Part shown: piece by piece, positions 1 through 9,365 of the stretch | Position numbering within the stretch: position 1 is the first letter of the stretch | How the letters are laid out: every line of letters starts with the position of its first letter | Origin: Limimonas halophila | GTDB lineage: Bacteria > Pseudomonadota > Alphaproteobacteria > Kiloniellales > Rhodovibrionaceae | Assembly: GCF_900100655.1 (NCBI RefSeq) | Contig: NZ_FNCE01000011.1 | Coordinates: 1-62,033, forward strand | Direction of reading: 5' to 3' | Length of the DNA stretch: 62,033 bases | Notes under the pieces: generated by a model | The model's input: the letters and a program-made list of their open reading frames with translations, nothing else | What the model was told of the DNA's origin: nothing | Databases searched by the model: none | Translations under genes and position numbers: made by a program

Positions 1-150
1 ACGGGTCACTCACGACCAAAGATGATCTTTGGAAACGTCTGTCACTCGACACCGGCGTAATGTCGACGCGAACGGGTCACTCACGACCAAAGATGGTCTT
101 TGGAAGCGTTCGTCGTTCGATACTGGCGCTGTGTCGCGATGAATGCGCCC
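1..150. repeat. 71-bp tandem repeat array, left edge
   Basis: Two clear copies with a period of 71 bp (starts at 1 and 72) and a decayed third follow each other without spacers, and the array runs off the window edge. Each unit carries the near-perfect palindrome CCAAAGATGATCTTTGG. The same unit recurs at 40558-40836. The remaining bases up to the TPR gene (151-350) show no gene and no clear promoter. Confidence 0.8.
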
Positions 151-350
151 CTCACGATCGGGTGTGAAACGCGGGCACCCCTCCCTTCGATCCGCGGCGA
201 TTGCGGGGTGCTGCGTCTTGTAGCGGCTGCCGCATCGCCAACATACCGAAGGCCGAGCGGCGATGCCCCGGCGGCCCGGGTGTTGTAGGGCCACGGTTTC
301 AGGTGCCTCGCGCGCGATCGGCTCACCGCCTTTCTGCGCGAGGACATCCC

Positions 351-1937
351 ATGCGCAAGGTTACCCGAAGCGGAGCCTGGCTCGTCGCCGGGGCGCTCGT
401 CGGCGCCTTTGCCGCCACCGCCGCAAACGCCAACGCCGGACCGGCAAAGCTGGATCTCGGCACCCACAGCCGCGCCGTCACCACCACCTCCAAGCCCGCC
501 CAGGCCGCCTTCGACCGCGGCCTCCGCCTCGCCTACGGCTTCGCCCGCGCCGACGCCATCGCCGCCTTCAAGGAAGCTCAAAGGCACGATCCCACCTGTG
601 CGATGTGCGCCTGGGGCGAGGCCTGGGTCACCGGCCCCTACCAGAACAACCCCGCCGGGGTGGGCGACGAAGCCGACGCCCGCGCGGCGGCCGAGCGCGC
701 GCACACGCTGGCCTCCGGCGCCGCCGCCTGGGAACGCGACCTGATCGCCGCCATGCGGCTGCGCTACCGCGACGACGACAATCCCGGCCACGCCGCCGGT
801 GCGCGCGCCTACGCCGAGGCCATGCAGGCCGCCGCCGAGAAGCACCCGGACAATAGCGAGGTCCAGACCCTCTACGCCGAAAGCCGCATGATGCTGCGGC
901 CCTGGAAGCTCTACCGCGACGACGGGAAGCCCTACGCCGATACCGTCGCCGCCACGAAGACGCTCGAACGCGTGCTCGAAGGCAACCTCGACCACCCTGG
1001 CGCCTGCCACCTCTACATCCACGCCGTCGAGGCGGCGCGGCCGAAGGACGCGCAAGCCTGCGCCGACCGCCTGGCGGCCGGCATCCCCGGGATCAGCCAC
1101 ATCCAGCACATGCCCTCGCACATCTACGTCCACGTCGGCCGCTACGGCGACACCGTGACGGCCAACCAGGCCGCCCGCGCCGTCGACCGCGCCACGGCGC
1201 AGGGCAAGGGCGTCGCCATCTATCCCGACCACAACACCATGATGTTGATGTTCGGCGCGTGGCTGGACGGGCAGCGGGAGGTTGCCATCGCCGCCGCGCG
1301 CGATCTGGCCGTGGAGCGCCCGGAAGACGTCCACCAGGAAGCCCTGATGTTGGTGCGCTTCGGCCAGTGGGACGCGCTGCTGGCCATGACCGAGGCGCCG
1401 GCCGAACCCTTCCAGGCCGCGATGTGGCGCTTCGCGCGCGGGCTGGCGCAGCTCCGCACGGGCGACACGGCGGGGGCGCGCGACGCGCTCGACCATGTCG
1501 AGGCGACGCGGGCGGCCACCGATCCCGAGGCCACCTACCACTTCTTCGGCCACAGCCAGCAGCGCCTGCTCGGCATCGCCGGGAACCTGTTGGCCGGCGA
1601 GATCCTGGCCGCCGAGGGGCGGACGATGGCCGCTGGGGATCGCTTGCGCACGGCCGTCGGCCTGGAGGACGGGCTGGCCTACAGCGAACCGGAGCCGTGG
1701 CCCCTTCCCGCCCGCGACTTCCTCGGCGCGCTCCTTCTCGATGCCGGCGACGCAAAGGCGGCCGAGACCGTCTACCGTGAGGCGCTGGCCGATCATCCCG
1801 GCAACGGCTGGGCGCTCAAGGGGCTCGCGCTGAGCCTCGCTGACCAGGACCGTATCGGTGAGGCCGACGCGGTGCGGCTGAGCTTCGACCACGCCTGGCG
1901 CCGGGCCGATGTCGAGCTCACGGCCTCGCGCTTCTGA
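351..1937 (+). CDS. Exported tetratricopeptide-repeat family protein
   Basis: 528 residues starting at ATG 351; the frame is open further upstream, but this start gives a clean signal peptide (residues 1-29, hydrophobic core WLVAGALVGAFAATAA, then ANANA). The mature part is alpha-helical with TPR-like Ala-rich repeats and the family signatures CAMCAWGEAW, GACHLYIHAVEA and HMPSHIYVHVGRY. These recur in a widespread family of bacterial TPR proteins of about 500-600 residues whose biochemical role is not established. It probably acts in the periplasm as a protein-interaction scaffold. The conserved His and Cys residues could bind metal, but that is only a guess. It stands alone between the repeat array and the minus-strand gene at 1968. 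Confidence 0.75.
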   Translation: MRKVTRSGAWLVAGALVGAFAATAANANAGPAKLDLGTHSRAVTTTSKPAQAAFDRGLRLAYGFARADAIAAFKEAQRHDPTCAMCAWGEAWVTGPYQNNPAGVGDEADARAAAERAHTLASGAAAWERDLIAAMRLRYRDDDNPGHAAGARAYAEAMQAAAEKHPDNSEVQTLYAESRMMLRPWKLYRDDGKPYADTVAATKTLERVLEGNLDHPGACHLYIHAVEAARPKDAQACADRLAAGIPGISHIQHMPSHIYVHVGRYGDTVTANQAARAVDRATAQGKGVAIYPDHNTMMLMFGAWLDGQREVAIAAARDLAVERPEDVHQEALMLVRFGQWDALLAMTEAPAEPFQAAMWRFARGLAQLRTGDTAGARDALDHVEATRAATDPEATYHFFGHSQQRLLGIAGNLLAGEILAAEGRTMAAGDRLRTAVGLEDGLAYSEPEPWPLPARDFLGALLLDAGDAKAAETVYREALADHPGNGWALKGLALSLADQDRIGEADAVRLSFDHAWRRADVELTASRF

Positions 1938-1967
1938 TCGCGATCCGTCGCCGGCCCGGCGTGTGTT

Positions 1968-2726
1968 TCAGTGCGCCGGGCGGGCGTCGGACACCTCGGC
2001 GGGCAACGCGGTTTTCCGCAGCACCGCCTCGCGCTCGCGGCGCAGCGCCGGGTCCGCCTGATTTTCCAGGATGAAGGCGTCCAGCTCACGCTCCGGCGCC
2101 ACGCGGTCGCGGGCGAGGGCTTGCGCGGCTTCCTGGTCCAGCGTTGCGTGCGGCCGGTTCACCGCCGGCACCGCGGCCAGACCGACGGGCGCGCCGTCCA
2201 GTGCCAGCAGCCCGTGGTCGTGGTGGTAAAGGTGGATGACCGTCTCCGCCGGCAAGGGACCGGACCCCGCATCCGCGCGCACGCCGTCCAGGCGGCGGAA
2301 GCTGTACGCGCCCTCGGTTTCGTGCATGCGCGCGAGTTGCTCTGGGGTGAGCCACGTCAGCGCCACCAGCACCCGGCAGCCCGGCACGTGGTGCAGTGCC
2401 GAGGTCACCGAGGCGTAGTGCGCGAAGTGGGCCGCGTAGACGACGTCGTGGTCGTGCAGCCAGACGTAGGTGACGGGGATCTCGCTCGCCGCGCCGTCGA
2501 ACGCCGCGAACTTGCGCGCGAGCTGCTCCGGCGAGCGGTTGGAGCCGTGCGCCAGCACGGGGGTGCGTCCCGTCAGCGGCGTGTCGCCGAGCGGTGCGTG
2601 CGTGCCCGCGCGGAACAGGAAGGCGTCCGCAGGTGCGGGAAAGGGATAGCCCTTCGCCAGCCGCAGGCGGGCGTCGGTGTCGGCGGGAAGCGGCCAGGGG
2701 GATGCGGCAGCCATGCCGCGAGGCAT
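1968..2726 (-). CDS. Conserved hypothetical protein, weak gamma-glutamylcyclotransferase-like motif
   Basis: About 252 residues; ATG 2726 or ATG 2714 could be the start and neither has a good ribosome binding site. I do not recognise the family with certainty. A short stretch near residue 60, AHGSNRSPEQLARKF, resembles the YGSNL-type nucleotide or substrate loop at the start of gamma-glutamylcyclotransferase folds, and a Glu in HETEGAYSFRRLDG could play the role of the catalytic Glu of that fold. There is no signal peptide and no membrane segment, so it is likely cytoplasmic. It lies convergent to the TPR gene. Function remains unknown. Confidence 0.55.
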   Translation of the reverse strand: MPRGMAAASPWPLPADTDARLRLAKGYPFPAPADAFLFRAGTHAPLGDTPLTGRTPVLAHGSNRSPEQLARKFAAFDGAASEIPVTYVWLHDHDVVYAAHFAHYASVTSALHHVPGCRVLVALTWLTPEQLARMHETEGAYSFRRLDGVRADAGSGPLPAETVIHLYHHDHGLLALDGAPVGLAAVPAVNRPHATLDQEAAQALARDRVAPERELDAFILENQADPALRREREAVLRKTALPAEVSDARPAH

Positions 2727-2816
2727 ATCGGTTGTCGCGGCCGTCGGCCACCCGCCATCGTCGGTGGCGAAAAAAGCGCGGTCCCGGCGCGGGCGGCCGG
2801 GACCGTGGGGCAGGCG

Positions 2817-3029
2817 TCAATCGCTGCAGCGCGGCGCCTCGTCGGGATCGAAGCGCTCGATGCGGTAGGCGGAGTCCGTGTCGTCCACCAGGCGCCGGGC
2901 GTGCCGGGACCATACGCGTTCGGCTTCCTGGTAGCTCTCGAACGGGCCGAACCACTCCTCGTCGTTGCGGGGGACGTTGCGGAACCGGGCTCCTTCCGCA
3001 GCGCCGCCGACAACCCAGAACCGTTGCAT
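2817..3029 (-). CDS. DUF4170 family small protein
   Basis: 70 residues. The N-terminal FWVVGGAAEGARF and the later FGPFESYQEAERVWSRHA followed by VDDTDSAYRIE match what I know of the DUF4170 family, a short single-domain protein almost confined to Alphaproteobacteria and usually 70-85 residues long. No function is established for it. It is soluble and acidic. It lies 90 bp upstream of the 1968-2726 gene on the same strand, so they could be cotranscribed. The start at ATG 3029 gives the family-typical length. Confidence 0.75.
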   Translation of the reverse strand: MQRFWVVGGAAEGARFRNVPRNDEEWFGPFESYQEAERVWSRHARRLVDDTDSAYRIERFDPDEAPRCSD

Positions 3030-3274
3030 GAGTGCTCCCCTGAAAGCGGTCTTATTGAACCTTCATCCGTCGTAGGCCGATGACCTTCTCCGGCATGACA
3101 AGCAGAGCATCGACCTGCAAATAAAAAGTCGCAATAAGAAAGCAGGGGTACGCCAAAAAATCCCGCCAAGCATCGCCACCCGCGCACCAAGTTGCGGTGC
3201 ACAAAAATTCCGTGGTATGGCCGGTCGCGACGCCGTATTTTCGAATCAAATTCGTCACGGTGGCGTCACGGCGC

Positions 3275-4000
3275 TCACCCGTCGACCACGTCCTTCCACG
3301 ACAGCGTCTGGCCGGTGCGCGTTTCGGCCGGGCGGGCCAGCGCCACGAACGCATCGGCCACGGCGTCGGGGCCCTTCATGCCGCTGGTGTCGCTCTCGGG
3401 CATGGCAGAGCGAAAAAGCACGGTGTTGACCACACCCGGGTCCAGCAGGTTCGCACGCACGCCGCTGTCCGCCACATCGTCGGCGTAGGCGCGCACCAGC
3501 ACCTCCAGCGCCGCCTTGCTGGCGCAGTAGGCGGCCATGTGGCTCTTGGGGCGGCGGGCCAGGCCGCTGGTGACGAAGATGGCCCGCCCGGCGTCGGATG
3601 CCCGCAGCAGCGGATCGAAGGCGCGGATCAGCGCCTGGTTCGCCGTGACGTTGACGCGCAGCACGGTGTCGAAGTCGGAGGGGTCCTGTTCGCGCGCTTC
3701 CACCGCTTCGCCGGCGGTGGCCGCGTTGCCCACGAGGACGTCGAGGCGCCCGTAGTGCTCGCGCACCCACTCCGCCAGGGCGTCGATGCTGATGGCGTCG
3801 GTCAGGTCGATGTCGGCGATCACGCCCGGCGGACTGCCGTCGGCGGCGATCTCGTCGATCAGCGAATCCAGCGCCGCGCCGTGGCGCGCGACCGCGATCA
3901 CGGTGGCCCCCTCGGCGGCGAACCGCCGCGCCACCGCGCGCCCGATCCCGCGCGATGCCCCCGTGACCAGTGCCAAGCTCCCGGCAAGCGCTCCGCTCAT
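3275..4000 (-). CDS. Short-chain dehydrogenase/reductase (SDR)
   Basis: 241 residues with the classical SDR signature set: cofactor loop TGASRGIG (residues 13-20), the structural NAA at 92-94, catalytic Ser145 (VTSG), and YCASK giving Tyr158 and Lys162. The PG after the active site (LDPGVV) is also in place. It should be a cytoplasmic NAD(P)-dependent oxidoreductase. An Arg follows the helix and an Ala-Arg-His stretch lies at the end of beta2, which leans towards NADP(H), but this is weak. The substrate cannot be named. Gene neighbours give no pathway clue; it is a single gene with intergenic space on both sides. Confidence 0.85.
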   Translation of the reverse strand: MSGALAGSLALVTGASRGIGRAVARRFAAEGATVIAVARHGAALDSLIDEIAADGSPPGVIADIDLTDAISIDALAEWVREHYGRLDVLVGNAATAGEAVEAREQDPSDFDTVLRVNVTANQALIRAFDPLLRASDAGRAIFVTSGLARRPKSHMAAYCASKAALEVLVRAYADDVADSGVRANLLDPGVVNTVLFRSAMPESDTSGMKGPDAVADAFVALARPAETRTGQTLSWKDVVDG

Positions 4001-4455
4001 GCCCCAAACTCCGGCCCAGTGTTTGCGTCCACTTGTTTTGCGCCGTCCTCATGCATCGCTGGAAGGGCTGAGTCCAGACTCCAAAAATCTCACGCGCCTG
4101 TGTCCGCGGCTCGATTCAGCCGCCGGCATTTGACGCGACTTCGGCGCACGAAAATGCGCCGGCGCTTTGCACAGCATCGCGTTTTTTCGGCGTGCATCGC
4201 ACACGCAAGCCGTGTCGCGCTGTTGGGTTGGCGCCGGCAGACGGCTATATCTCCCGGCAGCCGCCAGGGCATGATGCGGTCGGATCGTTCGGGCCGAACG
4301 GCCAGCGCGGTCCGCGCCTGCGGCGCGCACGGCGTGCAAGCGATCCGGACGCGCGATCATGCCCGCACACGCATGACAGAGAGCGCGATGAGGCGCGTCG
4401 GTGATGCCGCGTCGTCTCATCGCGCTTCCTCCGCCACCCATCCGCGAGGCGCGCC
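4001..4455. other. Intergenic region between the divergent SDR gene and pmbA
   Basis: 455 bp without a supportable gene. The only structure I see is the inverted repeat at 4382-4426 listed separately. Overlapping short reading frames on both strands are GC-driven and lack ribosome binding sites. Confidence 0.5.
4382..4426. repeat. 11-bp inverted repeat upstream of pmbA
   Basis: AGCGCGATGAG (4382-4392) and its exact reverse complement CTCATCGCGCT (4416-4426) are separated by 23 bp, ending 29 bp before the pmbA start codon. It could be an operator, a leader hairpin or a dispersed palindrome. No run of T follows, so it is not a terminator. Confidence 0.5.
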
Positions 4456-5811
4456 ATGAGCTCCGGCGACAGCGCCATCGAGCGCAATCTCACCACCCTC
4501 GACGACCTGCTCGCGCGGGCCCGGCGCGCGGGCGCCGACGCGGCCGACGCCGTCATGGCGGAGGCCACGGCCATCGCCCACGGCCGCCGCATGGGCCGCA
4601 TCGAGCGCCTGGAGCGCAGCGAGGACATCGACCTCGGCCTGCGCGTCCTCGTCGGCCGGCGCCAGGCCTGCGTCGCCACCGCCGACACCAGCCGCGAGGC
4701 GCTGGACGACCTGGTCGAACGCGCGGTCGCCATGGCGCGCAGCGTGCCGGAGGACCCGTATTGCGGTCTTGCCGACCCCGACGCCCTGGCGCGCGAGTGG
4801 CCGGCGCTGGACAGCGACGACCCGGCGGAGCCCGCCACCGAAACCCTCGTCGAGCGCGCCCGGGCGTGCGAGGACGCCGCCCGCGCGGTCGAGGGCGTGA
4901 CCAACAGCGAGGGCGCGGACGCCGCGTGGAGCCGGGCGCGCATGGCGCTCGCCGCCACCAACGGCTTCCGCGGCGGCTACACCGTGTCCAAGCACACCGT
5001 CGGCTGCGCCGTGCTCGCGGGCGAGGGCACGGCGATGGAGCGCGACTACGCTGTCCATTCCGCCGTCTACGGCGAGGATCTGGAAGACCCCGCCGCCGTC
5101 GGCCGGCGCGCGGGCGAGCGCACAGTGCGCCGCCTCAACCCGCGCCAGCCGCGAACGGGCGGCTATCCGGTCGTTTATCATCCGCGCGTGGCGAACAGCC
5201 TGCTCCGCCATCTGGTGGGCGCGATCAGCGGCCCGGCGGTGGCGCGCGGCACCTCCTTCCTGTGCGAGTCCATGGGCGAGCGGATCCTGCCCGCCGGCAC
5301 CCACGTCATCGACGACCCGCACCGCCCGCGCGGGCTCAAGTCCAAGCCCTTCGACGCCGAGGGCCTGCCCACCACGCGCCGCGCGCTGGTCGACGACGGC
5401 AGGCTGGCGAGCTGGCTGCTCTCGCTCAGCTCCGCGCGCCAGCTCGGGCTGGACTCCACCGGCCACGCCTCGCGCGGCACGGCCTCGCCGCCGTCCCCCT
5501 CGCCGACCAACCTCTACCTGGAGCCGGGCACGCGCTCGCCCGAGGAGCTGATGGCGGACATCGGCGAGGGCTTCTACGTCACCGAGCTGATGGGGCAGGG
5601 CGTCAACGCCGTCACGGGCGACTATTCGCGCGGCGCCGCCGGTTTCTGGATCGAGAACGGCAAGATCACGCATCCGGTGAGCGAGCTGACGCTGGCCGGC
5701 AACCTGCTGTCGATGTTCCAGCAGCTCACACCGGCGAACGACCTGGAATTCCGCTTCGGCGTGGACGCCCCGACGGTCCGCGTTGACGGGATGACCCTGG
5801 CCGGAAGTTGA
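4456..5811 (+). CDS. pmbA: PmbA/TldE, non-catalytic subunit of the TldD/TldE metalloprotease
   Basis: 451 residues, the normal size for the PmbA/TldE branch. The protein has the family's C-terminal half ([20 protein letters not shown] type sequence: [17 protein letters not shown]) and lacks the HExxH motif seen in its neighbour TldD, as expected for the non-catalytic partner. In the known system the TldD-TldE heterodimer is a cytoplasmic protease that cleaves unfolded peptides, matures microcin B17 and degrades the CcdA antitoxin. tldD follows 103 bp downstream on the same strand, so both subunits can be made together. The start at ATG 4456 is preceded by GCGAGGCG. Confidence 0.93.
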   Translation: [451 protein letters not shown]

Positions 5812-5914
5812 GGCTCATGGCTGGGCGCGCGTTTTGTTCGCGCGTGCTGGCCCCTAGACTGCGTGAAGCCCATATCAGCGGGGATGCTTCCCCCCGAACC
5901 GCGAGAGGCGCGTC

Positions 5915-7348
5915 ATGTCGCAGACCGCCGAGACCGAAAAGCTCTTCTTCGACCGCACGGGCCTGGACCGCGAGCGCGTCGAGCGCCTGGTCGACGACAC
6001 GCTCACCGGCGCCGACGACGGCGAACTCTACATGGAGTACGCCCAGAGCGAGGCCCTGTCCTGGGACGACGGGCGCCTGAAGAGCGCCAGCTACGACACC
6101 TCGCAGGGTTTCGGCCTGCGCGCCGTGGCGGACGACGCCGCCGGCTACGCCCACGCCAACGAGCTGTCGGAAGCCGCCATCAAGCGCGCCGGGGACACCG
6201 TGCGCGCCGTGCACCAGGGCTATTCCGGCCACATGGCCGAGCACCCCATCGGCACCAACCGCCACCTCTACGCCGACGACAACCCGCTCAGCGCCATCCC
6301 CTTCGCCCGCAAGGTGGCGCTGCTGGAGGAGATCGACGCCTACGCCCGCGCCCGCGATCCGCGCGTGAAGCAGGTCTCGGCCGGGCTGACGGGCAAGTGG
6401 CAGGCGGTGCACATCGTCCGTGCCGAGGGGCGCCACGTCGCCGACATCCGCCCGCTGGTGCGCCTGAACGTGCAGATCGTGTGCGCAAGCGGCGACCGCA
6501 TGGAAAGCGGCTTCTACGGCTGCGGCGGGCGCGTCGGCTACGACGGCTATCTCGACCCCGACACTTGGCAGGGCGCGGTGGACGAGGCGCTGCGCCAGGC
6601 GCTGGTGAACCTGGAATCCGAGGACGCGCCGGCGGGGGCGATGCCGGTCGTGCTGGGCAACGGCTGGCCCGGGATCCTGCTGCACGAGGCCATCGGCCAC
6701 GGGCTGGAGGGAGACTTCAACCGCAAGGGCACCTCGGCCTTCGCCGGGCTGATGGGCGAGCGCATCGCCGCGCCGGAGGTGACCATCGTGGACGACGGCA
6801 CGCTGGCCGACCGGCGCGGCTCGCTGACGATCGACGACGAGGGCACGCCCAGCCAGCGCACCACGCTGATCGAGGACGGGCGACTCGTCGGCTACATGCA
6901 GGACCGCCAGAACGCGCGCCTCATGGGCATGCAGCCCACGGGCAACGGCCGGCGCGAGAGCCACGCCCACGCGCCCATGCCGCGCATGACCAACACCGTC
7001 ATGCTCAACGGCGAGCGCGAGCCCGAAGAGATCATCGGGTCCGTGGACAACGGCCTCTACGCCGTCAGCTTCGGCGGCGGGCAGGTGGACATCACCTCGG
7101 GCAAGTTCGTCTTCTCCTGCACCGAGGCCTACAAGATCGAGAACGGGCGCATCGGCGCGCCGGTGAAGGGCGCCACGCTGATCGGCAACGGCCCCGACGT
7201 GCTCACCCGCGTCTCCATGGTCGGCAACGACATGAAGCTGGACAGCGGCATCGGCACCTGCGGCAAGGAAGGCCAGGGCGTTCCCGTCGGCGTCGGCCAG
7301 CCCACGCTGAAGGTGGATTCCATCACGGTTGGTGGGACGGCGGCCTGA
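5915..7348 (+). CDS. tldD: TldD, catalytic subunit of the TldD/TldE metalloprotease
   Basis: 477 residues, the family-typical length. It contains the zinc-binding HEAIGHGLEGD, with His257, Glu258 and His261, followed by FNRKGTSAF, as in characterised TldD. Near the C-terminus VSFGGGQVDITSGKFVFSCTEAY is the conserved end that supplies further metal or substrate contacts (Cys in FSCTEAY). It acts with PmbA/TldE encoded just upstream; both are cytoplasmic. ATG 5915 has GAGAGG eight bases upstream. No terminator is evident directly after the stop codon. Confidence 0.95.
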   Translation: MSQTAETEKLFFDRTGLDRERVERLVDDTLTGADDGELYMEYAQSEALSWDDGRLKSASYDTSQGFGLRAVADDAAGYAHANELSEAAIKRAGDTVRAVHQGYSGHMAEHPIGTNRHLYADDNPLSAIPFARKVALLEEIDAYARARDPRVKQVSAGLTGKWQAVHIVRAEGRHVADIRPLVRLNVQIVCASGDRMESGFYGCGGRVGYDGYLDPDTWQGAVDEALRQALVNLESEDAPAGAMPVVLGNGWPGILLHEAIGHGLEGDFNRKGTSAFAGLMGERIAAPEVTIVDDGTLADRRGSLTIDDEGTPSQRTTLIEDGRLVGYMQDRQNARLMGMQPTGNGRRESHAHAPMPRMTNTVMLNGEREPEEIIGSVDNGLYAVSFGGGQVDITSGKFVFSCTEAYKIENGRIGAPVKGATLIGNGPDVLTRVSMVGNDMKLDSGIGTCGKEGQGVPVGVGQPTLKVDSITVGGTAA

Positions 7349-7453
7349 CCGGGGATGTAGTCGGCCGCCCATGTTGACGTTTTGTTAAACCGGAGCGGGT
7401 CAGACTCGAACCCGTGGTTCGCGACGGACAGGCGCCCACGCGGACCAGACGAT

Positions 7454-7522
7454 CTCCATCACGTCCCCTTTTGTCCGGCTTCTGGGCCGCGGCGTTGACC
7501 CGACGCCGCGGTCCTTTGCGTG
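7454..7522. repeat. 69-bp direct repeat, copy 1
   Basis: Identical over 69 bases to 9817-9885 in the same orientation. It includes a hairpin, CCGCGGCGT and ACGCCGCGG around TGACCCG, so it may act as an attenuator or terminator in RNA. The copies bracket the frameshifted modular gene and its AT-rich upstream region. Confidence 0.9.
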
Positions 7523-7641
7523 GGGCTGTGCCGAGTTCGACCGCAGTCTCATTATATGGCTTGCTGATGCCGTCCAAGACCCGGGAGAGGCATGCCGGCG
7601 TCGTCGGCACAAAAAGCTCGGGAGTTACTTGAGGGTCGCGA

Positions 7642-7671
7642 ACAGGCCGCGGCTTTCCAGCCGCGGCCTGT
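7642..7671 (-). terminator. Hairpin after the broken modular gene
   Basis: ACAGGCCGCGGCT and AGCCGCGGCCTGT form a 13-bp stem with a 4-base loop, 16 bases beyond the stop codon of the minus-strand gene. It lacks a good T run, so a terminator function is plausible rather than certain. The paralogous gene at 51106 has a hairpin in the same place. Confidence 0.55.
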
Positions 7672-7686
7672 CAGCCAAGGGGAGCT

Positions 7687-9365
7687 CTACGCGAAACCGA
7701 GTGCGTCTTGGCCGAATGTTTCGACGAACTGGCTTGCGTTGAAAATCTGCTGATCGGCACTGCCAATGCTCGTGAGCGTAACTTCGGTTTCACCGCCACT
7801 CAACTGGACCACACCGTCCGTAAAGGACGGGTTCGTCACGCCCACATCGCCGTCGGTGAGACCGCCCTGGAAAAACAGCTGGTCGCCGGTGTCGAAATCG
7901 TCGATCGTCACCGAGGCACTATCCTCAGGGTCGATGATGAAGCGGTCGAGTCCGCCATTGCCGGAAATTGTGGCGTTTTGGTTGCCGTCGATGTTGTCGT
8001 CGTCATTGGTTCCGGCATCGACCGGCTGCGGGCCGCCTTCGCTGGGCAGAACCGGGAGTTTGTCGCCCGCCGTTCCAGTATCGTTGTCGTCGCCGGAGGC
8101 TGGATCGCCACCCGCATCGCCGATGATTCCAATGCCGCGGGTTCCGAACTGCTCTTCGAAGCTCGCGGCATTGAAGATCTGCTGGTCGACACTTTCGGCA
8201 AGGTTGGTCAGCGTAACCGCCGCCTCCCCGACGCCGAGCGTGATGCGTCCGTCACCGAATCCACCGTTGGTGATTGAGACGTCGCGGAGTTGATCGACGT
8301 TGAAGAAGATCTGATCGCCGCTCGCGAAGTCATCGACCGTCAGTGAGGTGTCCTCCTCGGGATCAACGATGAAGCGGTCTTGCCACCATTGCCCGAAATC
8401 GTGGTGTCTTGGTTCCCGTCGAGGTTCTCGCTGGCGCCCGTCCCGGCGCTCACGGGCTGTGGGCCACCTTCGCTCGGCAGGGCGGGGAAACCGGTATCTT
8501 CGCCGCCATCACCACTGATCCCGATGCCGCGGTCCCCGAACTGCTCTTCGAAGCTCGCGTTATCGAAGATCTGTTGGTCGGCGCTTTCCGTAAGGTTGGT
8601 GAGTGTAACGGCTGCCTGACCGGCGCTGAGCGTGACGCGTCCGTCGCCGAACACATCGTTGTTGACGTTGATGTCGTTGAGTTGATCGACGGTGAAGAAG
8701 AGCTGATCGCCGTTCTCGAAGTCGTCGATGGTCAGCTCGGCATTGCTATCTGTCTGCAAGATATAGCGGTCATCGCCGCCGTTGCCGGAAATCGTGGCGT
8801 TTTGGTTTCCGTTGATGTTCTCGCTGGCGCCCGTCCCGGCGCTCACGGGCTGTGGGCCGCCTTCACTCGGAAGATCCGGGAAGGTGCCCCCGCTGTCGCT
8901 CCCTTCCTCGTCCGCGATTGCAGAGACGTCCGACGTGTCTAGCGTAACAGCGCCTGGGTCAAACGTGTCACCAACGCGTTGCTCGCCCAGGAAAACGCCA
9001 AAACCGGCGTCCGTCGGCCGAATTTGCGCGGTTGCGGAACCGTCGGCAAAGGCGAGGTCAACAGCGCCATTAAGGGAGAGCGAAGCCTTCGTCTCTCCGT
9101 TGCTCACGCTGATACCGTTGCCGGATGCGCTGATTGTATAGGCGCTGATCGGTTGCTCGAATTCGATTTCGTCGCCGTCGTTGCCGCCAAAGGTTACATT
9201 GGTTTTGCTTAGTACCTGGAGGGTTTCTGCTGCGGCCGTCCCGCGTACATCGGCGTTAAAACCGATCGGGACAGTCTGGCTTTGACCGCTCAGCGCAACG
9301 ACGTTCGGTGCGTCGGTCGGGGTTGGCGGCGGATTGTCCCCATTGGCGTTATCGGATTCGTTCAT
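7687..9365 (-). pseudogene. Frameshifted modular secreted-type protein with three tandem C-terminal modules
   Basis: Reading from ATG 9365, the frame runs through a 130-residue N-terminal domain and the first C-terminal module, then hits a stop at 8340 after GNGGK. Dropping one base at 8380-8381 restores an uninterrupted frame to the stop at 7687, giving about 559 residues. Three modules of about 120-145 residues start near 8870, 8478 and 8045. Each begins LPSEGGPQPV and contains NxNATISGNGG, then DDFxxGDQLFF, then AAVTLTNL and DQQIF. There is no signal peptide and no GGxGxDxxx calcium repeats. The acidic, Gly/Asp-rich composition and end sequence DALGFA suggest export through the C-terminus, for example type I secretion, but no transporter genes are nearby. 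A paralogue lies at 51106-52812. The site has no homopolymer, so a true mutation or an assembly error is likelier than programmed slippage. Confidence 0.8.

Larger units (their letters stand above)
7349..7686. other. Intergenic region downstream of tldD holding a 69-bp repeat copy
   Basis: 338 bp without a supportable gene. It contains the first copy of the 69-bp repeat (7454-7522) and the hairpin at 7642-7671 that follows the broken modular gene. A sequence resembling a tRNA T-arm lies near 7395-7420 but no tRNA can be folded around it. Confidence 0.5.

Noticed and set aside
81-1892. 603-residue minus-strand frame opposite the TPR gene
   Set aside because: Low-complexity Gly/Ala/Val/Arg composition and no motif, whereas the plus strand has a signal peptide and TPR family signatures.
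7395-7425. Sequence resembling a tRNA T-arm (GGGTTCGAGTC on the minus strand)
   Set aside because: The stem does not close on the usual 7-base loop and no acceptor, D or anticodon arms can be folded around it. At most it is a decayed fragment.
8370-8390. Programmed frameshift within the modular gene
   Set aside because: There is no slippery heptamer or homopolymer at the site, and the missing base affects an otherwise invariant module; a mutation or assembly error explains it better.
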